Assembly: GCF_963677065.1 (NCBI RefSeq)
Contig: NZ_OY781872.1
Location: 1,793,419-1,857,418, forward strand
DNA: 64,000 nucleotides
Source of the DNA: an uncultured Methanoregula sp.
GTDB lineage: Archaea > Halobacteriota > Methanomicrobia > Methanomicrobiales > Methanospirillaceae
Reading direction: 5' to 3'
The translations under genes and the position numbers were made by a program. Positions within the stretch are counted from its first letter, which is position 1. Every line of letters starts with the position of its first letter. A model generated the notes under the pieces. The model was not told where the DNA came from and searched no databases. It saw nothing but the letters and a program-made list of their open reading frames with translations. Positions 7,855 through 17,611 of the stretch are shown here, piece by piece.

Positions 7855-10083
7855 ATGACAGAAAACAGAACTGGAAATGAAAAACAACTACAGCAGGAAC
7901 TGAAGAAAGCCGAGATCATGTTCAATGAAAACCCCGTGTCCATTGTATTGTACGATCTCGATCTGAAAATCACCAATTGCAATCCGGCTTTTATCAGCCT
8001 GACCGGCTACAGCAGGGACCGGCTTCTTGCCATGAAGGTCAAGGATTTCACAGTTGTCAGGATCGATGGGGAGGGGTCAACTGAGGCAAGGAGATCCCGG
8101 AAGAGAGTCTCCGGGAAGATGACGGTGGACTTCCCCTCAGGAAGGAAGATCATCAGCACCCACACGCTCCCGCTCCCGGATGAAACGGGCGAGATTGCCG
8201 GGTTCATGGGTGTTTATATCGATATCACGGAGACCGAACAAAAAGCCCAGGAGATCGAAGCCTACAAACAAAAAACCGAGATCATGATTGAGGAGAGTCC
8301 CTGCGCGATTCTTGTTGAAAACGCAAAGATGGACATTCTCGCTACGAACAAAACATTCTGCAGACTGACCGGATATCCCAAAGAAAAAGTCCTCCGGATG
8401 AATGTACGCGATTTTAAGGTGATCAAACGGGAGGGTGGATCAGCTTCCGATGCCTTCAGGGACAAGCGGGTGGTGCATTCATCCATGACGATCGATGCCC
8501 CGGCAGGCATACGGATTCTGGATATCGAGTATATTCCGATTCTTGGAGAGAACCGTCAGGTTGACGAAGTATTCGCGATTATGATCGATCTCACGGAAAT
8601 CAAACAAAAAATCCAGGAAATTGAAACATTCAAACAAAAAACCGAGCTCATGATCGAGGAGAACCCGTGTGCAATCCTCGTATATGATGATAAACTGAAT
8701 TTTACCTCGACCAACAAGGCATTCTGCAGACTGACCGGGTACTCAAGGGAAGATATACTCCGGATGAATATCCGGGATATCAAAGTTACGAGCCGGAATG
8801 GTGAATCCGCAAGGGATGCGATCGAGAAAAGGCGTGTTACGCATGGCCGTATCACGGTTGAAAATCCTGCCGGAACATCGATTCTGGATACCTATTACAT
8901 TCCTGTTATCGATGGAACCGGTAAAGTGTACGAAATTTATTCAGTAATGATAGATCTCACGAGAGAACACCGGGTCCAGGATTACATGGAGCACGAGATA
9001 AGCGAGATGTCCACGCGATATGAAAAGATTGCAAACGGGGATCTGACTATCCGGTACGATCTTACAAAACCGGATGAACAGACCCAGGATGTCTACAACC
9101 AGATCTCAAAGCTTCACCTCGCGGTCCGTGCCATTCTCAACAACCTCAGGACCAATATCCATGATGTCAATGAAGGGATGGAGGAACTCGTCTCAACAAG
9201 CGGGGAAGCAGCCAGGAATCTTGAGGTAGCAACGAGCACTACCGGTGCGGCTGCAGTACAGCTGGGCAGGGTGAGCAAAAACACCGACAAGGTGAGCGAC
9301 AACATCGAGCAGGTCTTAAAGGCAATGGAGGACATGTCTGCCGCAATTGAGGAAGTGACCTCCAATATGGAGGCGGCATCCCACCTTGCAAAGGAGACCA
9401 ACGAGCTTTCCAAGAAAGGTGAGGAGAAAGCGGGGAAGGCCGGGGAGAGCATGGGCAGGATAACCGAGTCCTCCCAGAATGTACAGACGATCGTCAACGA
9501 CATCTCCAAACAGATGAACGAGATCATCAAGATCGTCGGGTTGATCCGCGACCTTGCCAACCAGACCAACCTCCTTGCGCTCAATGCGGCAATCGAGGCT
9601 GCCCGGGCCGGCGATGCAGGCCGTGGTTTTGCCGTTGTAGCGGCAGAAGTAAAATCGCTTGCCCAGGAATCGCGGAATTCCGCTGAGAATATTGAAGAGA
9701 TGATTGCGGGGCTCCGGACAAAATCGCTGGAAGCAACCACGGCAATGGATGAGTCGGCAAAGGCGGTCAAAGTGGGGACCGAGGTGATTGCCGAGACCCT
9801 CACCTCATTCAAAGAGATTGTGACCGCGGTAGAGAAGATTACCCATACCAGCGAAGAAGTGGCGAGCGCTGCCGGTGAGCAGGCTGCCACGGTCGAGGAG
9901 ATCACGGCAAGTGTCCATGAGGTTGCGCAGCTCATGACAGAAACTGCAAAGGAGGCAGGGGATGTCATGACCGGGGCGCATCAGGTATCGGTCATGATCG
10001 GCGACATAGGGAAAGTTGTTGATGGTGTAAACCGGATAGCTGCCGAGTCCCTTGCCGCGAACAAAAAATTCAAAGTTGCCTGA
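7855..10083 (+). CDS. Soluble methyl-accepting chemotaxis protein with three PAS domains
   Basis: 742 residues without transmembrane segments, so a cytoplasmic receptor. Three PAS domains in tandem (about 15-125, 135-250, 255-365) are close copies of each other, each with a GY(S/P)-(R/K) turn and a DFKV/DIKV motif. A HAMP-like linker follows (about 375-430, [12 protein letters not shown]), then the MA signalling domain with the invariant hairpin tip [23 protein letters not shown]2 and PAS3 keep a conserved Cys in the SPCAIL/NPCAIL motif. The gene ends in TGATG, overlapping cheW by one base. No CheA, CheB or CheR gene is in the window, so partners must be elsewhere. Confidence 0.93.
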   Translation: MTENRTGNEKQLQQELKKAEIMFNENPVSIVLYDLDLKITNCNPAFISLTGYSRDRLLAMKVKDFTVVRIDGEGSTEARRSRKRVSGKMTVDFPSGRKIISTHTLPLPDETGEIAGFMGVYIDITETEQKAQEIEAYKQKTEIMIEESPCAILVENAKMDILATNKTFCRLTGYPKEKVLRMNVRDFKVIKREGGSASDAFRDKRVVHSSMTIDAPAGIRILDIEYIPILGENRQVDEVFAIMIDLTEIKQKIQEIETFKQKTELMIEENPCAILVYDDKLNFTSTNKAFCRLTGYSREDILRMNIRDIKVTSRNGESARDAIEKRRVTHGRITVENPAGTSILDTYYIPVIDGTGKVYEIYSVMIDLTREHRVQDYMEHEISEMSTRYEKIANGDLTIRYDLTKPDEQTQDVYNQISKLHLAVRAILNNLRTNIHDVNEGMEELVSTSGEAARNLEVATSTTGAAAVQLGRVSKNTDKVSDNIEQVLKAMEDMSAAIEEVTSNMEAASHLAKETNELSKKGEEKAGKAGESMGRITESSQNVQTIVNDISKQMNEIIKIVGLIRDLANQTNLLALNAAIEAARAGDAGRGFAVVAAEVKSLAQESRNSAENIEEMIAGLRTKSLEATTAMDESAKAVKVGTEVIAETLTSFKEIVTAVEKITHTSEEVASAAGEQAATVEEITASVHEVAQLMTETAKEAGDVMTGAHQVSVMIGDIGKVVDGVNRIAAESLAANKKFKVA

Positions 10084-10622
10084 TGGTGCGGACAATGGCA
10101 GCAGCACAAAAGGGTATAAACGCAGCTGATGAGGAAGTTGCCCGTCCCGGCAATGTCCAGGTTGTGGAATTTGTCCTTGGAGACGAACATTTTGCCATCG
10201 ATCTTTTCGATGTGAAGGAGGTAGTGGAGTACACCCGTATAACAAAAATTCCCAACACTCCCTCCTATGTCAAAGGTATCATCGATCTCCGGGGAGAGAT
10301 TACAACAATCATCGATCTCAAACTCAACATGAACATAACCGAGAAAGAGGAGATATCCGATGAGAACCGGAGAATAATTGTCCTGGATGACACCATCATG
10401 CGCTCCAAGATCGGGATCATGGTTGATGATGTCTCCTCGGTTTCAACGTTCAGCCCAGCCCAGGTCGAGAAAACAACGGCCGCAGTGAACAGCGATGACA
10501 CGAATATCCTCGGAATCATACGTAAGAAGAGCCGGGTCCGCGACAAGGAATACACAGAATTAATTATCTGGATCGATATCCGGCAGATCCTGAATACAAC
10601 TGATATTGCAAATCTGGCGTAG
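10083..10622 (+). CDS. cheW: CheW-like adaptor protein
   Basis: 179 residues. A CheW fold starts at VQVVEFVLGDEHFAIDLFDV and includes the typical PNTPSYVKGIIDLRGEITTI stretch and IGIMVDDVSSV. CheW couples chemoreceptors to the kinase CheA. The ATG overlaps the MCP stop codon, so the two are translationally coupled and this CheW is probably dedicated to that soluble receptor. An N-terminal extension of about 25 residues may be partly untranslated if a later start is used. Confidence 0.93.
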   Translation: MVRTMAAAQKGINAADEEVARPGNVQVVEFVLGDEHFAIDLFDVKEVVEYTRITKIPNTPSYVKGIIDLRGEITTIIDLKLNMNITEKEEISDENRRIIVLDDTIMRSKIGIMVDDVSSVSTFSPAQVEKTTAAVNSDDTNILGIIRKKSRVRDKEYTELIIWIDIRQILNTTDIANLA

Positions 10623-10627
10623 ACCTG

Positions 10628-11116
10628 GTGAAACGGTGCATCATGACCAGTCATTCATTGTTATCAGAACCCTATCTCCCGAATAATCTATTATCCGCAA
10701 CCGGGACGGGCGGTAACAAACCTGCCCAAATCTCTGTCCTGTATGTCGATGATGAACCGGAATTCCTGGCCCTCTGCAAGATTTTTCTCGAACGTTCGGG
10801 GAATTTTGTTGTGGATACCGCGATTTCGCCGACCATAGCGTTAAAGATGATCCGGTCTTCGGACTATGATGTGATAGTATCGGATTACCAGATGCCTGAA
10901 ATGAACGGCATTGAGTTTTTTGCAGAAGTAGCAAAGACCCACGGGCATTTGCCCTTTGTTCTTTTCACCGGTAGAGACAGGACAGAAGTAACTTCCCCGT
11001 TGTCAGATGTCCTTGTGGATTTTTACCTCCAGAAGAGTGTACATGCCCGCGATATGTTTGTTGCATTGGGTCTGGTAATCAGGAAAGCAGCTGAAAAAAA
11101 ACAGGTGATGAAATGA
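10628..11116 (+). CDS. Response regulator receiver protein, stand-alone
   Basis: 162 residues: a 35-residue leader (or shorter, with a start at 10643) and one receiver domain. Acidic pocket DDEPE, phosphoacceptor Asp in IVSDYQMPEMNG, Thr in LFTGRD and Lys in YLQKS are all present. No output domain. It lies 5 bases after cheW, so it probably receives phosphate from the chemotaxis kinase or from an orphan kinase. Similar receivers with the DYQMPxMNG signature are common in Methanomicrobiales; another is at 43773-44594. Confidence 0.9.
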   Translation: MKRCIMTSHSLLSEPYLPNNLLSATGTGGNKPAQISVLYVDDEPEFLALCKIFLERSGNFVVDTAISPTIALKMIRSSDYDVIVSDYQMPEMNGIEFFAEVAKTHGHLPFVLFTGRDRTEVTSPLSDVLVDFYLQKSVHARDMFVALGLVIRKAAEKKQVMK

Positions 11117-11283
11117 CAAGAGAGACGAATCGTAACACAGGTAACAGTACAAGTTCCGTGAGCAGTCCGGTTTACCGGGACGGACTCCGGGCACAGATTG
11201 AACTTCTTGATGAGATCTCGCTGAAACTTGACGAGTATTTTATGCTGACACGGTTCAGAGAAAACGATAACGATCGCCGCTGA
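11113..11283 (+). CDS. Small 56-residue protein, coupled to the receiver gene
   Basis: The ATG overlaps the TGA of the receiver gene (ATGA). The product has a Ser/Thr/Asn-rich N-terminus and then an amphipathic helix, RAQIELLDEISLKLDEYFML, ending with a charged tail and TGA 11281-11283. No database family is recalled. Position at the end of the MCP-cheW-receiver operon suggests a small signalling partner or regulator. The bases 11284-11620 after it hold no credible gene. Confidence 0.5.
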   Translation: MTRETNRNTGNSTSSVSSPVYRDGLRAQIELLDEISLKLDEYFMLTRFRENDNDRR

Positions 11284-11620
11284 TGCGTGACGTTATGGGT
11301 ATGAACTGAGGAAAAATTGCTGGCCCGGGGGGAAAAGAGAACCTGATGGTCCCCCTCTTCATCTTACACCGCCGGGCCGGCTCTTTGTCCGGTCTGACAA
11401 CGGCAATACTAAACCTCCTCAGAGCAATGTACGTCTCAATGGGATCCTTGATTGTCACCGGGTTCAATGGCGGTTTCGTACAGGCCACAGCGGGTATCCC
11501 GGATGGGACGAACGAACTTTTTCCGTATCGCAGTATCCATCCCGCTGACCCCCATGAAGGGTATCCGTGCCCTGAGTTTGGACTCCGCAAGAGTAAAAAT
11601 GCGACCTGAACTGGTAATGG

Positions 11621-13579
11621 ATGGGATCTTCTTCTGAGAATAAAACCCGTTTCCCGATTCGAACAGACTCCTGTATTTCCATGATTAAACGCTGTAGTGC
11701 ATTTCTGAAGCGGGCCGGAAGGTCCCCACGCGGGCAGGCAATTCTCGTGGCGGCACTTGTTTTTGCCATACTTTTATTTCCCCTCTGGTGGATGGGAACC
11801 GGCTGGCTTTCCAGCCGGTTTATTGCCGATGAGAAAATCTCTGCCCAGCAATATCTTGTCACCGTCAAGGACAATTGCGAAAAAGCGCTTCGCCAGGATT
11901 ATAACATCCCCGCCCGGCTCTCAAGTTCCATGATGATGAATTCAACGCTATTGGATTCACAAGAGGATTTTGTTACCTATTCCAGGCAATTTTCCTATGC
12001 AACGGAAGTCCGGCATATCTTACTCAAACCAAAGGGGAATGATGCATACGAATATTCACCCCCTGCAGATGCTGCGACTCCCCAGACACAACATGAGACT
12101 GCCAATATAATGAGACTGATCTATATCGGCGGGAATTACTGGGGATATGCCCTGATCACGATTGACCTTCCCCATCTTTTACAAAATGCCGATCCCCTGT
12201 CCGGAAAATCCGGTCTCGGTTTTATTGTCATGGACCAGAATGGACAGGTACTTACCGGCGATCCCGCGGTGCTGGATCAGGACCCGGTTTTTGCGGATCT
12301 CATTATTCCCCCGGATCGTACGTGGAAGATGGGTGCAGTTGTTTATGGAGGATGGGAGTCTGCGCTGGAACCCAGACTCACCCGGCTGCGGTATCTGGGC
12401 TTTTTGATTATCGTGCTTATCACCCTCCTTATCGGTCTTATAACATATCGCCACGTATCTATGGGCAATCAGATTAGGGAGCGGGAAGCGTCTTTGCTGG
12501 AATCAAACGCTCACCTTCGGCGGGAAATTGAGGCGCATAGGGAAGCAGAAAAAGCCCTTAAAATAAGTAAAAAGAAATATTTCACCCTCTTCAACAGCGC
12601 CAATGATGCGGTTGTTCTCTGCGCACGAGAGGAAGATCCCCTCTGCTATCCGGTGATCGAGGTCAATGATGGTACGAGCCGTATCCTGGGATATCCACGG
12701 GACTATCTCCTCTCTTGTAATCTCTTTGATAATGTCCTGCCCGGTTCCCGGGAGCGCATACCCCGGATATTCGAAGAGATAGACCGGAACCATCATGCAA
12801 CATTTGAAATGGATTATCTGGCCCGTGACGGAAGAACCCTCCCTCTTGAGATGAACAGCCACCTCTTTACCCTTGAGGGAAATACCGTTCTTCTGACCGT
12901 GGCAAGGGATGTATCCGCACGAAAGAAAACTGAAGACGACCTCCGCCAGTCGGTTGCGGAAAAGGATGTACTGCTAAAAGAGGTTCATCACCGGGTGAAG
13001 AACAATCTCCAGGTGATCTCGAGCCTGATCGATCTCCAGGCCGGCGCTATGAATGATCCTGATGCACAGAATCATTTCCGCGAATGCCAGGATCGGATCC
13101 GGTCCATAGCGCTTGTGCACGAGAACCTGTACCAGTCCAAGAGTTTTTCCACGATCAAGGCAGAGGATTATATAAAGATGCTTGTTGATCGGCTTGTCCA
13201 GTCCTGCAGCGCGTTACCGGAAATTAACGTCTGTTACGACATTGACGATATCGATATAGACCTGGATACCGCCATTCCCTGCGGGCTGATAATCAACGAA
13301 CTGGTGACGAATGCTCTCAAACATGCCTTCACCGGCAGGGACCGGGGGATTATCCGGATCTGCCTGGAACAGATGCCGGATGATATACTCACCCTGGTTG
13401 TCGAAGATGATGGCAAAGGTTTTCCGGAATCGGTTAATTTCCAGGATACCGAGTCCTTCGGCCTCCAGATCGTGACAGCTCTCTCGTGCCAGCTGGATGG
13501 ATGTCTGTCCATGACGGGCGGGAACGGGACCCGGATAACCATCCGGTTCTCAAAAATACGCGGAAAAACAGGGGTCTGA
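11621..13579 (+). CDS. Membrane histidine kinase with CHASE-like sensor and PAS domain
   Basis: 652 residues (632 if the start at 11681, MIKRCSAFLK, is used). A membrane segment (about 40-60) precedes an extracellular sensor of about 190 residues (including RLIYIGGNYWGYALITIDLP), then a second membrane segment (about 255-275), a coiled coil, a PAS domain (about 320-440) and a HisKA_2/HATPase core. The core is intact: LLKEVHHRVKNNLQ with the phosphoacceptor His, NELVTNALKHAF, DDGKGFPE. Its partner is the receiver gene 4 bases downstream. The ligand is unknown. Confidence 0.92.
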   Translation: MGSSSENKTRFPIRTDSCISMIKRCSAFLKRAGRSPRGQAILVAALVFAILLFPLWWMGTGWLSSRFIADEKISAQQYLVTVKDNCEKALRQDYNIPARLSSSMMMNSTLLDSQEDFVTYSRQFSYATEVRHILLKPKGNDAYEYSPPADAATPQTQHETANIMRLIYIGGNYWGYALITIDLPHLLQNADPLSGKSGLGFIVMDQNGQVLTGDPAVLDQDPVFADLIIPPDRTWKMGAVVYGGWESALEPRLTRLRYLGFLIIVLITLLIGLITYRHVSMGNQIREREASLLESNAHLRREIEAHREAEKALKISKKKYFTLFNSANDAVVLCAREEDPLCYPVIEVNDGTSRILGYPRDYLLSCNLFDNVLPGSRERIPRIFEEIDRNHHATFEMDYLARDGRTLPLEMNSHLFTLEGNTVLLTVARDVSARKKTEDDLRQSVAEKDVLLKEVHHRVKNNLQVISSLIDLQAGAMNDPDAQNHFRECQDRIRSIALVHENLYQSKSFSTIKAEDYIKMLVDRLVQSCSALPEINVCYDIDDIDIDLDTAIPCGLIINELVTNALKHAFTGRDRGIIRICLEQMPDDILTLVVEDDGKGFPESVNFQDTESFGLQIVTALSCQLDGCLSMTGGNGTRITIRFSKIRGKTGV

Positions 13580-13583
13580 AATC

Positions 13584-13994
13584 ATGACGAACATTTCCCT
13601 TTTGATTGTAGAAGATGAAGCGATCGTGGCAAAATGGATACAGAAATATCTTGTCTCTTTCGGGTATACGGTAATCGGCTCCGTTGCAACCGGCGCTGAA
13701 GCGCTCGAACTGGCTGCAAGTCACCACCCGGACATCATTCTGCTGGATATCCGGCTCAAAGGTCCCATGGATGGGATCGAAGTTGCCCGTACTGTCCGCG
13801 ACCGTCTGGGAATTCCCGTCATATTCGTAACGGCATTTGCCGATAATGACACGATCGAGCGTGCGAAGGAGACGGGTCCTTACGGGTATCTCATCAAACC
13901 CTTCGATGGGAAATCCCTCTTTTCTGTTGTGGAGTCAGCCCGGTTGCGTATCGGGCGGGAAAGAAAAGATGTGGATGATCTGACCTCTGGTTGA
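13584..13994 (+). CDS. Response regulator receiver protein, partner of the upstream kinase
   Basis: 136 residues, a single receiver domain of the type found next to HisKA_2 kinases. Acidic pair in VEDE, phosphoacceptor Asp in ILLDIRLKGPMDG, Thr in VTAFAD, and Lys in YLIKPF. No DNA-binding or enzymatic output domain, so output is probably by protein contact or phosphorelay. It starts 4 bases after the kinase stop. About 90 bases after it, before the convergent signal peptidase gene, are AT-rich and may hold terminators. Confidence 0.92.
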   Translation: MTNISLLIVEDEAIVAKWIQKYLVSFGYTVIGSVATGAEALELAASHHPDIILLDIRLKGPMDGIEVARTVRDRLGIPVIFVTAFADNDTIERAKETGPYGYLIKPFDGKSLFSVVESARLRIGRERKDVDDLTSG

Positions 13995-14087
13995 TCCTTC
14001 TCCCGTATAATTCTAAAAAGGTTTTCATGATATTTTTTCATTTTAACAGATCAATTAAAAAGATTAACCCCTCTCTCATTTTGTGAA

Positions 14088-14792
14088 TTACTTTTTCTTC
14101 TTTCGGGTTTTTGGATTTTGATCTTTTTTCTGTTCTTTCGATCGAAGATATATTTCATGCAGGATCATCATGATAACGGCGACAATCGCAACGAACCAGA
14201 TATTCAATGGGAGGTACCCGATGAGTGGGATGGTAAACAGGGCTTTTCCTATGATCCATTCGTCCTTAACAGGTTCCGGAATACCGATCTTTGAAAAGCT
14301 GTAGAATTGATCGGGCTCCGGGTTGTTATCGCCCCATGTCATGTAGCCGGAATGAATTGCGGTATAATTTACCCTGAGCATTTTTCCTTTAACTTCAGAG
14401 ACCGGCCCGGCATCCACGTATTGAATTGCCCGATGAATTATCGGCGTAGCATTAGTCATTCCATTTGGCTTGTAGATAATCACATCCCCATATTCATCGA
14501 ATTTTGTGTAGTTGGAAACAAATCCGTCCTGCCAGGTCTGGAACGAACCAAACCTGTCTTTCTGGACAACAAGAACAAGATCCCCGATTTGCATATGGGG
14601 ATCCATGCTTTTTGATTCGATTGCCACAACTGCAGGCCACGTCCCGCAAATCAGGAAAAGAACCAGCGCGATTCCGCCGACAACCACTCCGACCCAGAGG
14701 AGATCCTTTGTGAGAGATACCGCCCAATGATCACTTTTCCGGAAAGAGGCAACCATTCCAGAAAGATTCAGGCTCTTGTTTTCTTTTGCCAT
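14088..14792 (-). CDS. S26 family signal peptidase, archaeal type
   Basis: 234 residues with one N-terminal membrane segment (about 30-50) and one near the C-terminus (about 195-215) followed by a Lys/Arg-rich tail. The likely catalytic Ser62 is in ESKSMDPHM, His120 in TPIIHRAIQ and Asp155 in TWGDNNP. That Ser/His/Asp set, with His replacing the bacterial Lys, is the archaeal and ER type. It would remove signal peptides from secreted proteins on the outer face of the membrane. The second membrane segment and charged tail make it longer than the minimal enzyme. Monocistronic by context. Confidence 0.87.
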   Translation of the reverse strand: MAKENKSLNLSGMVASFRKSDHWAVSLTKDLLWVGVVVGGIALVLFLICGTWPAVVAIESKSMDPHMQIGDLVLVVQKDRFGSFQTWQDGFVSNYTKFDEYGDVIIYKPNGMTNATPIIHRAIQYVDAGPVSEVKGKMLRVNYTAIHSGYMTWGDNNPEPDQFYSFSKIGIPEPVKDEWIIGKALFTIPLIGYLPLNIWFVAIVAVIMMILHEIYLRSKEQKKDQNPKTRKKKK

Positions 14793-15079
14793 TTCTGCTC
14801 CCGTTTTTTAGTAGTTGTCCGGATCCGAACGCTTTCATATCTCAATACATTCTGGCAATCCGGTTTGCTTTTGCCTCTCGAAGATTCTTGTTGGATTTTT
14901 TTTGATATCACTGAAGATGTAACCGGGACATTTCTCAAGGGTCATTCATACTGGCGTTATAATTGTGATAATTTTATTTTTCATTCTTTTTAATAATGAA
15001 GTTATCAGGCTTTTAATCATTGTCGGGGCTGATAGGCTTCCTCAATTTTTTTCTCCCATGCTTTTCTCAAAATGACCCG
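14793..15079. other. AT-rich spacer upstream of the signal peptidase gene
   Basis: No credible gene on either strand. The segment nearest 14793 must hold the promoter of the signal peptidase gene. The 14960-15000 part is very AT-rich. Beyond 15080 the KilA-N relic begins. Confidence 0.4.
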
Positions 15080-15570
15080 AACAATACACTACGATCGCGA
15101 TTCGACTCTCATTCTTTTCAAAGAAGATCCGATCCACGTAGTTTTTTTAGGATCCAACGATACCCGGTTGATCTGGGCCGGGCAGAGCTTTTTGGGATCA
15201 GGTTCTCTTTGATCGCGTCCGTATGTATGCGGTAGTTGATCTTTGCAAGGTTACGCCGGATATCCCACCCCGGTTGTTTCGTGTTCCTCAACCTTGTGTC
15301 GCTGGAATTCCTTGATGAGGCAGAGTTTGAACTCCACCGATATCCAGGAAGCGAATTCAAACGCGATATCCTTGTGAGATAGGTACCGCCGAACCACCCG
15401 GGTTTTGCCTTGATGCCCCGGGCGTTCGTTTTCTCAATCCATTGTCGGGCGGTCAGAATGAAACTGCCCTAGGCCTGCCAGTTTTCTAAACCCGTCGAAT
15501 TGGACGGGATTAAAAACCGGGTTGTTGAGCTGTTCCAATATCCCCAGAATTTTCTGGTGTTCCGGTTATG
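15080..15570 (-). pseudogene. KilA-N domain protein, multiply frameshifted
   Basis: Across three reading frames the minus strand retains an almost complete KilA-N protein. In order from 15570: LGILEQLNNP-like, NPVQFDGFRKLAG, a SFILTARQWIEKTNARGI-like stretch, SHKDIAFEFASWISVEFKLC, LIKEFQRHKVEEHE, and NLAKINYRIHTDAIKENLIP followed by PAQINRVS. The last pieces match the well conserved region after the KilA-N domain. At least three frameshifts separate the pieces, so the gene is dead. The gap to RsgA (15571-15939) holds no convincing gene; one 65-residue frame starting at 15719 has a good GGAGG site but ends in repeat DNA. Confidence 0.7.
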
Positions 15571-15939
15571 GAGAATCTCCGGAGAGGTCGGGATCCGAAG
15601 ATCCCCCAGTCGTAAAGCCTCCCCGTAGTCTGATCTGGAGTAACTTTCGCGATCTATTAGGGGTCTATTAGTGCAATTTAGGGCTGCCGTCGTAAAATGT
15701 CCTTAAACGGAGGATAAAATGAGCTTTTCTGGAGTTTATGTCAGGTTATATGGTCGAATAAGTCAGTTTATTGTTTTCCGGAAAAAACCTGCCGGAACAA
15801 CAGAGTTCAAAATGACCTCCGATTGCCCTGAATCACCCGATTTGGAAAAAAGGGTCTTTCAAAAAGGGACATCCCCGGGGGTTCAATCTCCGTCGGAGAC
15901 TGACCCTCCCCCATGAAGATGTCCAAAACGAAATTTCCC

Positions 15940-17034
15940 CTACTCCCTCCGTACCTTCTGGATCTCCTTTCCGAGTTTCGCGATTCCTTTCCAGCGTTTT
16001 CTCTCGGAACGGACAAGTCCGATCTCCGCTTTGTCCTGCTCGAACGCAAGTTCCCTCACGAGCCGGTGGAAATTTTCCAGCCGGGCTGCGGAAAGTTTCC
16101 CGTCCTTCACGGCCTCCTGCACGGCACAGCCCGGCTCCTGCTCGTGACGGCAGTCCGAGAACCTGCAGCCCGCTGCCAGATCCCGGATATCGGAAAACGT
16201 GTCGCCAATGCCGGCCGAAGCGGTCCCGATGCCCACTTCGCGGATCCCGGGATTATCGATCATGAGCGCACCCCCTTCCAGGACAAAGAGCTGGCGCACG
16301 GTCGTTGTATGCCGGCCTTTCCCGTCATCCTCGCGGATACCCGAGGTTTTCTGCGTCTCCTGGCCGAGGAGCCGGTTGATCAGGGTGGACTTGCCGACAC
16401 CCGATGAACCGATAAGCACGATGGTTCTGCCTGGTTCGAGATACGGGTCGAGCAGGCCGATCCCCTCGCCGCTCATGGCACTGACAGGAATGACCGGAAT
16501 GCCGGTGGAGACCGGAATAATTTTTCCGGTCAGTGAGGCGGGATCTTCCGCAAGATCGGATTTGTTGATGACGATCACCGGCCGGGCCCCGGATGCGTGG
16601 ACGATCGCGAGATACCGTTCGATCCGGCGTGCGTTCAGCTCAGGGCCGGCAGCGGTCACAATAAAGACCGTGTCTATGTTTGCTGCAATGACCTGGTCCG
16701 TTCCTTCCCGCCCGGCTGCTCCCCGCGTGAACACCGTCTTTTGCGGAAGGATTGCAACGATTGTTATGGATCCGGCTTCCGGCTGGCAAAGCAGCACGAC
16801 AAAATCCCCCACGGCCGGAAACCGTCCGAGTTTTTTTAAGGCTCCGGAGATCCCGGCAATGACCGGTCCGCTCTCGGTAAAAACTTCCCAGACCGTCTTC
16901 TGCCGGCACGCAACGCGACCGGGAATGTACGGGTGTGAAAATTTTCTGAATGCTTCCTTGTGTTCTTCTGTCCAGCCGAGCTGTTCCAGGGTATACGGAT
17001 GCGCTTCTTTGCATCCGGAAATGGGTGGGTTCAT
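15940..17034 (-). CDS. rsgA: Ribosome small subunit-dependent GTPase RsgA
   Basis: 364 residues from the start at 17034 (the frame extends to 17097). The GTPase domain is circularly permuted, as in RsgA/YjeQ: G4 motif NKSD first, then the P-loop GSSGVGKST, then G3 DNPG (more often DTPG). A Cys-rich zinc-binding end follows (CRFSDCRHEQEPGC). The N-terminal OB-like domain spans about 60-120. In bacteria RsgA helps mature the 30S subunit; an archaeal copy is usually regarded as an acquired accessory gene. The start at 17034 avoids a poor 21-residue leader. Confidence 0.88.
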   Translation of the reverse strand: MNPPISGCKEAHPYTLEQLGWTEEHKEAFRKFSHPYIPGRVACRQKTVWEVFTESGPVIAGISGALKKLGRFPAVGDFVVLLCQPEAGSITIVAILPQKTVFTRGAAGREGTDQVIAANIDTVFIVTAAGPELNARRIERYLAIVHASGARPVIVINKSDLAEDPASLTGKIIPVSTGIPVIPVSAMSGEGIGLLDPYLEPGRTIVLIGSSGVGKSTLINRLLGQETQKTSGIREDDGKGRHTTTVRQLFVLEGGALMIDNPGIREVGIGTASAGIGDTFSDIRDLAAGCRFSDCRHEQEPGCAVQEAVKDGKLSAARLENFHRLVRELAFEQDKAEIGLVRSERKRWKGIAKLGKEIQKVRRE

Positions 17035-17123
17035 AAAAAAAACCTGAACGTTTGTGATGAGAGGTATTTTTTTGCAGACCAAGTGCTTTGTGGTCACGCC
17101 CTCCTGATGCAGTGCAGGGTTTA

Positions 17124-17177
17124 TTATGAGGCACGTCCGCTCATGTCATTGAGGTACAGCAGCTGTGACCTAGACAT
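17124..17177 (-). pseudogene. HEPN toxin stub after the second MNT gene
   Basis: At the exact position where the HEPN gene should start, overlapping the MNT stop by 8 bases, is ATG followed by SRSQLLYLNDMSGRAS and a stop. The first 12 residues mirror the HEPN start at the other locus (HRTVLQYLDDI). The rest of the toxin is gone. This is a 17-codon remnant too short for usual ORF calling. Confidence 0.55.
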
Positions 17178-17454
17178 ACACGACTTCCTGCAGGATGGAA
17201 TCGCGGATGAGCGGCTTGAGCGCTGCTTCCGTCACGAGATCAACGTTTCTTTTGAAAATATCTTCAAGATAGTATTTTGTTCCCATGAAATTGTCGAACG
17301 TCTTCTTTCCATCAAGGAACGTAACGAGAATGTCGACATCACTCTCCGGCCGCTCCTCTCCGCGAGCGAATGATCCGAAGATTCCAATCTTCGCTACGCT
17401 GAACCGGAGTTTTAATTCCGGTTCATGCTTGCGGAGGAGCGAGAGTGCATCCAT
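17170..17454 (-). CDS. mntA: MNT-type nucleotidyltransferase antitoxin, second copy
   Basis: 94 residues from the ATG at 17454, which has AGGA a few bases upstream like its paralogue; the frame could extend to 17508. It shares with the 1505-1789 copy the start MDALxLLRxHEPELKxRFxV and the catalytic GSFARGEERPESDVDILV (GSF 27-29, Asp39, Asp41). The C-terminal half differs more, so the two modules are not a recent duplication. The HEPN toxin partner has shrunk to a stub. The retained enzyme may be selected against other HEPN toxins or may be decaying. Confidence 0.85.
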   Translation of the reverse strand: MDALSLLRKHEPELKLRFSVAKIGIFGSFARGEERPESDVDILVTFLDGKKTFDNFMGTKYYLEDIFKRNVDLVTEAALKPLIRDSILQEVVYV

Positions 17455-17611
17455 GGTATTCCTGTCCATGAGTGATTGGTGTGTTCTTAGTATTAACCCA
17501 TTGACCACTCTGGAATGCCCCGCATTTTACTATCAAAAATATCCCGGTACCTTGTGAGAGAGAAGCAGATATACCAGAGATGCAATATATCAGGTACGAT
17601 AAGGAGCACTC

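Noticed and set aside
9114..9968. 284-codon frame opposite the MCP gene
   Set aside because: Ser/Ala/Thr-rich antisense shadow of the MA domain; the MCP is certain.
11255..11637. Overlapping 60-110 codon frames in the gap before the CHASE-like kinase
   Set aside because: No ribosome sites or domains; they read in conflicting frames through the same DNA.
15719..15916. 65-codon frame with a GGAGG ribosome site
   Set aside because: The site is good, but the last third is repeat DNA with a CTCCGTCGGAGAC motif, there is no homology recalled and the protein has a random composition. It could be a remnant.
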